A stretch of DNA of 64,000 bases from positions 22,488 to 86,487 of the forward strand of contig CAYJPA010000009.1 in NCBI GenBank assembly GCA_964371945.1, written 5' to 3'. This document shows, piece by piece, positions 46,523 through 54,711 of this stretch; within the stretch, counting starts at the first letter, position 1; each line of letters starts with the position of its first letter. A program made the position numbers and the translations under genes. The notes beneath the pieces were generated by a model, which saw nothing but the letters and a program-made list of their open reading frames with translations, was not told the DNA's origin and searched no databases. This DNA is from CAYJPA01 sp964371945 (GTDB lineage: Bacteria; Chloroflexota; Chloroflexia; Thermomicrobiales; UBA6265).

Positions 46523-46698
46523 GCTCGTCCGCCCCCTCGATCAATTTTCCACCGTCTAGGCCACCCCGAACGGCTGTCCCTACAATAGCCGCTTGGATGC
46601 CCGGTGACATGACCGGTCCGTGTGACACATAGCCAATACAACCGGCCCGAACGGCGGCCGATCGGGTGGTCACCTGGAGGCCATTGGTACCAATTTCG

Positions 46699-47031
46699 TT
46701 AGCGAACGCCCGAGGTCATTTTCTCGCGATAGAGCCATCGTTCGACGACCCGGCCGCCGGCCAGGTGCTCGGTCACGATCTGTTGGATCGCTTCCTCGGT
46801 GACGCCGGCGTAGAAGACCGGACCAGGATAGACGTTGACAGAGGGGCCGTACTCGCAGCGATTGCGGCACGAGGTCGCGATGACTTCGACCCTGGAGTTG
46901 AGTCCAGCACGTCGAATCGCGGCTTCGAGCACGGGGAGCAAGCCGCGGCTGCCGCGAGGCGTGCAATTGGGACCGAAGCAGAGATGGACCCGGTATGTTG
47001 GGAGCCCGCTTGACTCGCTATCCAGAAACAC
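46699..47031 (-). CDS. Thioredoxin-like (2Fe-2S) ferredoxin
   Basis: 110 residues with the thioredoxin-fold ferredoxin cysteine pattern: HLCFGPNCTPRGS (Cys 18 and 23) and ATSCRNRCEYGPSVNVYP (Cys 55 and 59). These proteins carry one 2Fe-2S cluster. GTG start overlapping the end of the EVE gene by 14 nt, so the two are cotranscribed. The redox partner is unknown. Confidence 0.85.
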   Translation of the reverse strand: MFLDSESSGLPTYRVHLCFGPNCTPRGSRGLLPVLEAAIRRAGLNSRVEVIATSCRNRCEYGPSVNVYPGPVFYAGVTEEAIQQIVTEHLAGGRVVERWLYREKMTSGVR

Positions 47032-47503
47032 CGGCCGTCTTTCGGGCTTCGATCTCCTTCCGAATCAAGTCGAAATCCGACCGGTCGATCGAATGCACGT
47101 TGCCCTGAAAGGCGAGTGTCCAGTTGCTGGCCGGCCACTTGCTGACATAGGTCATCTGGCGAGCAATCGGTTCAGCCGGCGCCCATTCGGGCTGATCTAG
47201 CACGACATCGGGTTTGATGTTGACCCTGAACGGATAGTCCTCGGCTTCCTTCTTGGGATCTCCGCTCTGCCAGATGCGATCGTGGCCCTCGAAGTAGGGC
47301 GATGTGATCGTGGCGATCCCGCCGAACGCCTTGACTCCGGTCAGATACCAGACGATCTTGTCGCCGGGTTTCATCTTTTCCGCCTTCTTGCGATGGCGGG
47401 ATTTCATCCCTTGAATGGTGAATCCGAGCTCTCGGGTGCGCGCGAAGTTATCGGGCGAACCGACGATGATCCAGTATGCCGGATCGGTGGTTGGGTCTGT
47501 CAT
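47018..47503 (-). CDS. EVE domain protein (DUF589)
   Basis: 161 residues with the EVE/PUA-like pattern: YWIIVGSPDNFARTRELGF, KMKPGDKIVWYLTGVKAFGGIA, the aromatic cage residues W and Y, and the C-terminal WTLAFQGNVHSIDRSDF. EVE domains read modified bases in RNA or DNA. The ATG at 47503 has GGAG upstream; a longer frame runs antisense through the neighbour and is rejected. Cotranscribed with the 2Fe-2S protein. Confidence 0.85.
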   Translation of the reverse strand: MTDPTTDPAYWIIVGSPDNFARTRELGFTIQGMKSRHRKKAEKMKPGDKIVWYLTGVKAFGGIATITSPYFEGHDRIWQSGDPKKEAEDYPFRVNIKPDVVLDQPEWAPAEPIARQMTYVSKWPASNWTLAFQGNVHSIDRSDFDLIRKEIEARKTAGVSG

Positions 47504-47647
47504 CGGACGTGGTCTCCAGACCGCGAGCGCGGTGTGCATGCTGAGCGATACGCCTGAACAAGTATCGCATGCATACAGGCGGGTGGTCGCCTTTTGCGGA
47601 TATGATGCCGGTCGAATTGCCGGTTTTTCCTCAACAGGAGCTATCGA

Positions 47648-48397
47648 ATGGCGGACGTGGTCGTGTTCGAACCGGGCGGGTACCGGTACATCAAGGGTGT
47701 GTTTCAGTATTCGGGAGGGGTTGCGGCGCAGCCGGGCTATGCGATCGAGCGCGTTCGTTTGCTCGAGCCGGTCTTGTTGGCGGAAGGTTTCGAGCTTATT
47801 GAAGCGCATCTCGAGTCGATCGGCCGGCCAACGACCGCCTTCTGCGCCTGCGAGCTGCGCTCGCCGGAGCCATTCACCGAGCAGGGGTTCATCGATTTCA
47901 ATCGCCAATATGTGCAGACACTCGAGCGGTGGGGAATTTTCAAGAACGACAACAATCCGGTAGCGCGGACCAATGTGTGTCCGGAGTACGACAAGCCAGC
48001 CGGACCATCGCTCCACGCCTTTTCATACACGGTTCTGGAGCAAAGAGATCGAGGCAGTTTCATCGTTGCCGGCGGCGGAGAATCGCGGGAAGTCGCAGGG
48101 AATTTCCGCGACCATGCCGTTCGGTTAGGAGATGTTTCGGCGGATGGACTTCGCGAGAAGGTGCAGTTCGTGATGGCCGAAATGACATCCCGGTTGAACG
48201 CGCTTGGATTTGGCTGGCAGGACGCAACCTCGGCACAGGCGTACACCGTGCACGACATCGGCTACCTCGTCGCAGATGAGGTCGTCAAAAAGGGCGCCGC
48301 CGGCGGAGGGCTCTCGTGGCATTTCTGCCGGCCGCCGATCGTGAACATCGAGTTCGAAATGGATGTTCGCGGCGCCGCGCGGGAGCTTGTCCTGTAG
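47648..48397 (+). CDS. CnbZ-like (RidA-related) protein, probable deaminase-like
   Basis: 249 residues. The opening PGGYRYIKGVFQYSGGVAA and the VARTNVCPEYDKPAGPSLHAFSY stretch, with Arg-Thr like RidA catalytic surfaces, resemble the 2-amino-5-chloromuconate deaminase CnbZ family; I recall this likeness without being able to verify it. AGGAG lies 7 nt before ATG. The gene precedes glcDEF on the same strand by about 100 nt. Substrate in this organism unknown. Confidence 0.5.
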   Translation: MADVVVFEPGGYRYIKGVFQYSGGVAAQPGYAIERVRLLEPVLLAEGFELIEAHLESIGRPTTAFCACELRSPEPFTEQGFIDFNRQYVQTLERWGIFKNDNNPVARTNVCPEYDKPAGPSLHAFSYTVLEQRDRGSFIVAGGGESREVAGNFRDHAVRLGDVSADGLREKVQFVMAEMTSRLNALGFGWQDATSAQAYTVHDIGYLVADEVVKKGAAGGGLSWHFCRPPIVNIEFEMDVRGAARELVL

Positions 48398-48494
48398 GGC
48401 AAAGCATGGGGAAATGACAGTTGCGGTTGGCATGGCCGGTCGCGATACTTGAGGCGCGACCTACTCAGCATCGTTGTCGCCATTCGGGAGACTC

Positions 48495-49955
48495 ATGAAC
48501 CACGCGACCGTCATTGAACGCCTGCAGCAGATCGTGGGAGCGCGTTCCGTTTTCCACGAAGCCGGCGATCTGCTCGTCTATGAATACGACGGTTCGGTCG
48601 ATGCCGTGGTTGATACGGCTCGACCGGCGGCCGTCGTGCTCCCGACGACCACGAACCAGATCGCGGAGGTCGTCAAACTGGCGAATGAAGCCGGGCTGCC
48701 GGTCGTCCCGCGCGGAGCGGGCACCGGTCTTTCGGGCGGAGCGGTCGCGCAAACCGGCGGGATCGTGATCGCGATGACCCGCATGGACAAGATCATCGAG
48801 ATCGACCGAGCGGACGGCACCGCGCTCGTCGAACCAGGAGTGATCAATCTCGAGCTCTCCGAAATGACGATGCGCGACGGCTACTTCTTCGCCCCCGATC
48901 CCTCGAGTCAACGCGCATGCACGATCGGCGGCAATGTCGCCGAGAATTCCGGCGGGCCGCATTGCCTCAAATACGGCGTCACCAGCAATCACATTCTCGG
49001 GCTGGAGGTTGTGCTGCCGGACGGAAGGATTGCCTGGCTCGGCGGGAACACGCTAGGGATCGCCGGGTATGACCTCACGGGTACGATGGTCGGCTCGGAG
49101 GGGTTGCTCGGAATCGTGACCAAGGCGCTCGTTCGGCTCACGCCCGCGCCTGAAGCGATCACGGTAATGCTGGCGGCGTTCGGCGATGTCGAGACGGCTT
49201 CCGAGGCGGTTTCCCGAATTATCGGCGCCGGGATCGTGCCCGCCGCCCTCGAAATGATGGACGCGCTCACGATCGAAGCGGTCGAGCCGCGGTACCACGC
49301 CGGCTATCCGATGGATGCGGGCGCGGTGTTGCTGATCGAGATCGACGGGATATCAGAGGACGTTGCGAGCATTGCGACCGAGATCGAAGCGATTTGTTTC
49401 GCGTCGGCCGCGCGCGAAGTCCGGATCGCGATCGAACAGAAGGAGCGAGATCTACTCTGGAAGGGCCGAAAAATGGCGCTGGCCGCCATGGGCCGGCTAT
49501 CCCCGAACTACTACCTGCATGACACCGTGGTGCCGCGCACGAAATTGCCGGCCACGCTTGCCAGAGTCGGGGAGATCTCGACCGAATTCGGCCTGCGGAT
49601 CGCGAATGTCTTTCATGCTGGGGACGGCAATTTGCACCCACTGATGCTTTTCGATCGGCACAAACCGGGCGACGTCGAGCGGGTGCTCGGCGCAAGCCAC
49701 GAGATTCTGACCTATTGCGTCGAAGTTGGTGGCGCGCTCTCCGGCGAGCATGGAATCGGCACTGAAAAACGCGATTACATGACCATGGTCTTTACCGGCG
49801 ACGATCTCGCGGCGATGGCCGGCATCAAGAACAGCTTCGATCCTCGCGGACTCTTCAATCCTGAGAAACTCTTCCCGAAGGGATATATGTGCGGCGAAGT
49901 GCGCGCACTTCGAAGCCAAGCGATGGCGCAAAAGCATGGCATCTATCCACTCTGA
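48495..49955 (+). CDS. glcD: Glycolate oxidase FAD subunit GlcD
   Basis: Oxidises glycolate (or a related 2-hydroxy acid) with FAD. 486 residues: the PCMH-type FAD domain with PRGAGTGLSGGAV, SQRACTIGGNVAENSGGPHCLKYG and GSEGLLGIVTKALVRL, then the C-terminal substrate domain with HAGDGNLHP and GEHGIGTEKR, the typical metal/active-site motifs. ATG 48495 has GGGAG just upstream. It overlaps glcE by 20 nt and precedes glcF, giving the full GlcDEF complex. Confidence 0.94.
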   Translation: MNHATVIERLQQIVGARSVFHEAGDLLVYEYDGSVDAVVDTARPAAVVLPTTTNQIAEVVKLANEAGLPVVPRGAGTGLSGGAVAQTGGIVIAMTRMDKIIEIDRADGTALVEPGVINLELSEMTMRDGYFFAPDPSSQRACTIGGNVAENSGGPHCLKYGVTSNHILGLEVVLPDGRIAWLGGNTLGIAGYDLTGTMVGSEGLLGIVTKALVRLTPAPEAITVMLAAFGDVETASEAVSRIIGAGIVPAALEMMDALTIEAVEPRYHAGYPMDAGAVLLIEIDGISEDVASIATEIEAICFASAAREVRIAIEQKERDLLWKGRKMALAAMGRLSPNYYLHDTVVPRTKLPATLARVGEISTEFGLRIANVFHAGDGNLHPLMLFDRHKPGDVERVLGASHEILTYCVEVGGALSGEHGIGTEKRDYMTMVFTGDDLAAMAGIKNSFDPRGLFNPEKLFPKGYMCGEVRALRSQAMAQKHGIYPL

Positions 49956-51189
49956 CTCGTTGGTTGCCGCAGAGTCAACGTCGGAGCAACGCGTCCAGAT
50001 CGACGGTATCGAGCTCATCGAGCTCCTGACCCCGGAGTCGCCCGTGGAGGTCGCATCGATCCTGGCGGAAGCTGGAAACGCCGGTAGGGCAGTCACCCCG
50101 ATCGGCGGTGGCACCAAGCTGGCGCTGGGCAACATTCCCAGCCGCGTCGATCTTGGAGTGTCGACGTTAAAGCTGAATCAAGTGCGCCATTACGAACCCA
50201 CCGATATGACTCTTTCGATCGGCGCGGGCGCACGTTTCGGCGATGTCCAGTCGCTGCTCGGTGAGCACGGACAGACGCTTCCGATCGAAACGGCCGATGA
50301 CACACAAGCGACAATCGGTGGTTTGATCGCGACCGCGTTCGCCGGGCCGCGACGGCTCGGCTCGGGCACGCTACGAGATCTGCTGATCGGAATCTCAGTC
50401 GCTTATCCGAACGGAACAATTGGAAAAGCAGGCGGACTGGTCGTCAAGAATGTCACCGGCTTCGATTTGATGCGTCTGCATCTCGGAGCGCTCGGCACGC
50501 TCGGCGTCATCGTTTCCGCCAACTTCAAGGTGCCGCCGCTGCCGAGAACGGAAGCGATGCTCGTCTCCGGTGAGATGTCGCTTGAGGCAGCGATGACCCT
50601 GGCGGCGTCGGCGCGGCAGGGCCGGCTCCGACCGATTGCCGTCGAAGTGTTCAAGGAAGCGTCAGGCTGGAGGACCGCGGTGCGGTTCGAGGGCCGTGCC
50701 GAGACAGTCGACCTGGGCATCGCTTCAGTTCGTGCGCCCGGGGGGTGGACTGAGGAACATCGCGCTGGCGAAAGCCACGGTTGGTGGCGGAGATATGTCG
50801 AACATCAGAGCGTAGCCGCGTGCGGCAGTGGGGTCGTGATTCGATGCGGAGGAATCCCCCGGGAGTCAGTGGCCGTGGCCAAGGGGATCAGCGCATTGCT
50901 CATTGCGCACGACATATCCCCCGAGAAATGCGCAATCTCTCCGGGCCTGGGCACCGTCGTCGTGCGGTTCGATGCGGGGCGACTCGATTCGCAGGCACTC
51001 AGGCGACTTCAACAAGAGCTCATTAGCGTTGCGACGACGGTCACGATACTCTCCGCACCGCCTGCTCTCAAGGTCGATCTCGATGTTTGGGGCGCCGTGC
51101 CCGAAACCGTCGGGGTGATGCGCGCGCTCAAGACCGAGCTCGATCCGAACAATGTGCTCAATCCCGGTCGCTTCGTCGACCGGATCTAG
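49936..51189 (+). CDS. glcE: Glycolate oxidase FAD-binding subunit GlcE
   Basis: Second, shorter FAD_binding_4 subunit of the glycolate oxidase complex, 417 residues. FAD motifs GGGTKLALGNIP, DDTQATIGGLIATAF and GGLVVKNVTGFDLMRLHLGALG mirror GlcD but the C-terminal substrate domain is reduced. Start overlaps glcD, so translation is coupled; the end DPNNVLNPGRF is family-typical. Confidence 0.93.
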   Translation: MASIHSDSLVAAESTSEQRVQIDGIELIELLTPESPVEVASILAEAGNAGRAVTPIGGGTKLALGNIPSRVDLGVSTLKLNQVRHYEPTDMTLSIGAGARFGDVQSLLGEHGQTLPIETADDTQATIGGLIATAFAGPRRLGSGTLRDLLIGISVAYPNGTIGKAGGLVVKNVTGFDLMRLHLGALGTLGVIVSANFKVPPLPRTEAMLVSGEMSLEAAMTLAASARQGRLRPIAVEVFKEASGWRTAVRFEGRAETVDLGIASVRAPGGWTEEHRAGESHGWWRRYVEHQSVAACGSGVVIRCGGIPRESVAVAKGISALLIAHDISPEKCAISPGLGTVVVRFDAGRLDSQALRRLQQELISVATTVTILSAPPALKVDLDVWGAVPETVGVMRALKTELDPNNVLNPGRFVDRI

Positions 51190-51205
51190 ATAGGAAACAG
51201 TCAAG

Positions 51206-52558
51206 ATGGTCGTCGCGGTCGAAACAGATCTCCGTCGATTGGGTGGGTTCTACGGCGACGACGTGCCCGAACAAGATCTTCTCCGTTCATGCGTGCATTG
51301 CGGCATGTGCCTTTCGTCGTGTCCGACCTATCGAATCACCGGACAGGAGATGTCGTCGCCCCGCGGCCGCTTGTGGCTGATGAACGCGGTCGCCGAAGGG
51401 CGCATGGATCTGCTCGATCCGGTGTTCGACGAGCAGATGTATCAGTGTCTCAACTGCCGCGCCTGCGAGGCGGTCTGTCCCTCGGGAGTCCACTACGGTC
51501 CGCTGGTCGAAGCGTCGCGTGCTCAGCTCGAACAACATCGCAAGCGGCCGATCATGCAGCGCGCATTGCGCAAGGTCACGCTCGGTTGGCTTTTCGCGGA
51601 CGTTTCTCGAATGCGGCTTGTCGTCGGCGGCCTGAGGCTGTACCAGCGGAGCGGTCTTGCCTGGCTGGCGAAGCGCACGGGCGCGCTGAGACTGCTGCGA
51701 CTCGAAGCGCAAGAATCGATGATGCCGCCGCTTGGCGGTTCGTTCCTGATTCCGGGCAAAGAAGAGTGGCGCCCGGGTCGCGCGACTCACAACGCGAGGC
51801 TCTTCAACGGCTGCATGATGGGTACTGCTTTTGCCGGCACAAATCGAGCTGCCGCGCGAGTGATGGCCCATAACGGCGCCGAGGTCACCGTGCCGGTGCG
51901 CCAGCAGTGCTGCGGCGCGCTGGCGGTCCACAACGGGATGATGGACGAGGCCCGCGTGCTCGCGCGCCAGAACATCGAGGCGTTCGAAGCCAGTGGCGAA
52001 GATCCGATCATTGTGACCGCGGCCGGATGCGGTGCGGCGCTCAAGGAGTACGGTTTCCTGTTGAAGGGGGATCCGGTCTATGCGGAGCGGGCGGAGAAGT
52101 TCAGCTCGCGGGTCCGGGACGTCACCGAGTTCCTCGCTCAGCGGCCGGTCGCAAAACCGGCCCACGCCGTCAACCGTACGGTGACCTACCAGGAGCCGTG
52201 TCACCTGGCGCATGCTCAACGGATCAGCGCCCAACCGCGGATGCTGTTGAGCTCGATTTCGGGTCTGAAACTGGTCGAGTTGCGCGAGTCGTCGCTCTGT
52301 TGCGGCAGCGCCGGGATCTACAACATCCTGCGGCCCGAGATGGCGAACCAGCTCGGCGACCGGAAGGCCGGGCACGTGATCGACACTGGGGTGAACGAGG
52401 TTGTCACGGCCAACCCAGGCTGCCATCTGCAGTTGCGGTCGTCGCTTGAGCGCAACGGAAGCGCGATCGGGGTCAAGCACATCGTCGAGGTGCTCGACGA
52501 AGCGTACGGCGGCAAGGCGGCAGCCGACGCGGGCAAATGGGCGATTGACTCCCAGTAG
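51206..52558 (+). CDS. glcF: Glycolate oxidase iron-sulfur subunit GlcF
   Basis: 450 residues. Two 4Fe-4S motifs near the N-terminus, CVHCGMCLSSCPTYR and CLNCRACEAVCPSGVHYG, then two CCG domains (RQQCCGALAVHNG; SSLCCGSAGIYNIL) that bind a cluster or quinone-linked cofactor. Electron outlet of GlcDE, probably to the quinone pool. AGGAA 9 nt before ATG; 16 nt after glcE. Confidence 0.95.
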   Translation: MVVAVETDLRRLGGFYGDDVPEQDLLRSCVHCGMCLSSCPTYRITGQEMSSPRGRLWLMNAVAEGRMDLLDPVFDEQMYQCLNCRACEAVCPSGVHYGPLVEASRAQLEQHRKRPIMQRALRKVTLGWLFADVSRMRLVVGGLRLYQRSGLAWLAKRTGALRLLRLEAQESMMPPLGGSFLIPGKEEWRPGRATHNARLFNGCMMGTAFAGTNRAAARVMAHNGAEVTVPVRQQCCGALAVHNGMMDEARVLARQNIEAFEASGEDPIIVTAAGCGAALKEYGFLLKGDPVYAERAEKFSSRVRDVTEFLAQRPVAKPAHAVNRTVTYQEPCHLAHAQRISAQPRMLLSSISGLKLVELRESSLCCGSAGIYNILRPEMANQLGDRKAGHVIDTGVNEVVTANPGCHLQLRSSLERNGSAIGVKHIVEVLDEAYGGKAAADAGKWAIDSQ

Positions 52559-52576
52559 GCACTGTCTGACGATCCG

Positions 52577-54583
52577 CTACGGCCCGACGAACTCGCCAGA
52601 TGTGAGTGGGAAGGTGATGCGTGCGATCGTGCCCGATTCGGTTGACGTGATCGAGAAATCGCCGCTCAAATCGGAGCTCACCAGACGTTGCACGATCCGC
52701 ATGCCGAGACCGCGGCTTTGATTGGGGTCGAACCCATCTGGAACGCGCTCGCCATCGTTCTCGACCTCGAGGGTCGCGAGCCGGCCACGGCGGGAGGTGC
52801 GGATCGAGATTGTTCCGCCGGCCCGGCCTCGGAAACCGTGAACCACGGCATTCGAAACTAGCTCGTTTGTCAATAGCGCGAGCACCGTTGCCTGTTTCGA
52901 CGGCACGCTGATATCGCTGTTGGCGATGTCGAAGTGAACGTTCATTCCCGGCCGAATCACGGTCGAGCGTGCCTCTTCGGCAACCAATCGTGCAACCGCG
53001 TCGATCGTGACGCCGCTCAGACGCCGTTCATCGCTGAGTAGATCGTGCACGGCGGCAATGGCTTGAATACGGCTCACCGCCTCTCTGAGGTGATCGGCCG
53101 AAGGTGTTTCCGGATCTTGCCTGATCTGGATGGACAATAAGGCGGCGACCGTCTGCAGATTGTTGCGCACGCGGTGATGCATCTCCTGCAGAAGAGTCGA
53201 CGCGGTTTCGACACTGTGTTTCGCGTCCCGGTAAAGCTGGGCATTTTCAATCGCCAGCGATGCCGAGTCGGTAAATGCCTGGAGCATCCCGAGCTCATCT
53301 TCAGTTAGCAGGGTCTCCGGCGGCAGCCGCAGGCAGAGCGCGCCCCAGGTCTCGCGCGCGGATCGCAGCGGCAGGCAGAAGAGGGGATTCGAGCCGCCGA
53401 CATAGTTCATTTCGGTGATCTGGGCCGCTCCTGAACGGATCACCTGTAGGATCAACTCATTCCGTTGATTTTCGTGCACGATCTGGCGCGATTCGCCGGT
53501 TCGGTACTCAATCGTCAGTGCTGGGTCCGTAGTCGACTCATGCGAATGGGGCGGCACGCGGAAAATCGCGGCGGCTTCGGCCTCGATCAACTCGACCGCG
53601 GCTTCGGTGATCGCGCGCAGCACGTTTTGGAGATCGAGTGACGACGCAACCGTTCGCGAAACGCGCTGCAGGGTTCCCAGTTCGGTGACTTTCCGGCGAA
53701 GCCGGGCGTCGGTGAGGGAATGCATGCGCGAGTTCTCGATGCTGATCGCGAGCTCGCCGGCAACAGTCTCCAAAAATGCGACCTCGTCTTGGTCGTAATC
53801 GCGGCGATCGACCGAAAGCACATTCAGGACCCCCACAAGCTGGTTCGATCCGTGGACGAGCATCGGCACGGAGACGTGCGACGAGTAGATCGCGTCACCG
53901 GTGTCCGGCGCGGCCAGGTATGCCTCATGGGTGCGTGCGTCGGGTGCGACGATCGTCTTGCCGGTTGCGGCGGCCTGACCGCAGATGCCGGCGCCACGCC
54001 GGATGGTGAGTGCGCCGACCGAGGTCGGGTTGAGCCCAATTGCCGCTCGCAACGCGAGCGAATCGGTGGCCGAGTCATAGAGAAATGCCGCGCAGGCGTC
54101 GCCTTCAATCGATTCGGCGACCTGATGCACGGTGGTGTCGAGCAAGTCACTAAGACTCATGCCGGCAGTGGCCGCGCGGTTGATCAAATGCAGGGCGCGA
54201 AGCCGGGCGACCTGTGTCGGAATTTCGAGATCTGACGGCAGTCCGTGAGCCGAGACCTCGAACCGCGAGTACTCGCGGGCGACAGCGCCCAGTGCGATCC
54301 CCGCGGCGAGCGTCGTCGCGGGATCTGAGCTGTGGCCGCCGGTGCGTTCGAACAGCTCCTGCAGTGCGCCTGCAGCCACTGCCATCGCGTCGTCAAGCGG
54401 AACGCTGGCCACGACTGCCGCCACGCCGAACTGCTCGAACGCAGCCCGGAGCGGCTGACCGCCGTTGGCGCTGTTATCCGCTCCCTGGCGATAGGAATCG
54501 CGGAGCGCCAGATCAAGCTCGGCCGCGATCGCTTCGATTCGAGTCGATTGTTTGATTGCATGTTCTAGTGTTGTCGATCTCAT
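52577..54583 (-). CDS. GAF-domain sensor histidine kinase (HisKA_2 type)
   Basis: 668 residues without membrane spans, hence cytosolic. A first GAF-like domain (about 150-300: SIEGDACAAFLYDSATDSL ... RRGAGICGQAAATGKTIVAPD), a second GAF (about 320-450), then the HisKA_2 dimerisation helix with phospho-acceptor His in MHHRVRNNLQTVAALLSIQ near 470, and a HATPase domain (NELVSNAVVHGFRGRAGG, SRGLGMRIVQRLV). Convergent with glcF; no response regulator nearby. ATG 54583 lies 7 nt beyond a TATCAT box on the minus strand, so a leaderless mRNA is likely; the -35 is poor. Confidence 0.9.
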   Translation of the reverse strand: MRSTTLEHAIKQSTRIEAIAAELDLALRDSYRQGADNSANGGQPLRAAFEQFGVAAVVASVPLDDAMAVAAGALQELFERTGGHSSDPATTLAAGIALGAVAREYSRFEVSAHGLPSDLEIPTQVARLRALHLINRAATAGMSLSDLLDTTVHQVAESIEGDACAAFLYDSATDSLALRAAIGLNPTSVGALTIRRGAGICGQAAATGKTIVAPDARTHEAYLAAPDTGDAIYSSHVSVPMLVHGSNQLVGVLNVLSVDRRDYDQDEVAFLETVAGELAISIENSRMHSLTDARLRRKVTELGTLQRVSRTVASSLDLQNVLRAITEAAVELIEAEAAAIFRVPPHSHESTTDPALTIEYRTGESRQIVHENQRNELILQVIRSGAAQITEMNYVGGSNPLFCLPLRSARETWGALCLRLPPETLLTEDELGMLQAFTDSASLAIENAQLYRDAKHSVETASTLLQEMHHRVRNNLQTVAALLSIQIRQDPETPSADHLREAVSRIQAIAAVHDLLSDERRLSGVTIDAVARLVAEEARSTVIRPGMNVHFDIANSDISVPSKQATVLALLTNELVSNAVVHGFRGRAGGTISIRTSRRGRLATLEVENDGERVPDGFDPNQSRGLGMRIVQRLVSSDLSGDFSITSTESGTIARITFPLTSGEFVGP

Positions 54584-54711
54584 GTATCGGATGATACGAG
54601 AGGCGGCACGCGGCGTGCCGCACTTTGGGTTCCGATTGGTCACAGTGCCTATACTTGCCCCGCCTTCGACCGGCCATAGCAGGCGATTATTAACGAACGG
54701 ACAACGCTGAC

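Noticed and set aside
47648..48397. Reading this gene as GTP cyclohydrolase FolE2
   Set aside because: FolE2 motifs are absent; the sequence fits the CnbZ/RidA-like pattern better.
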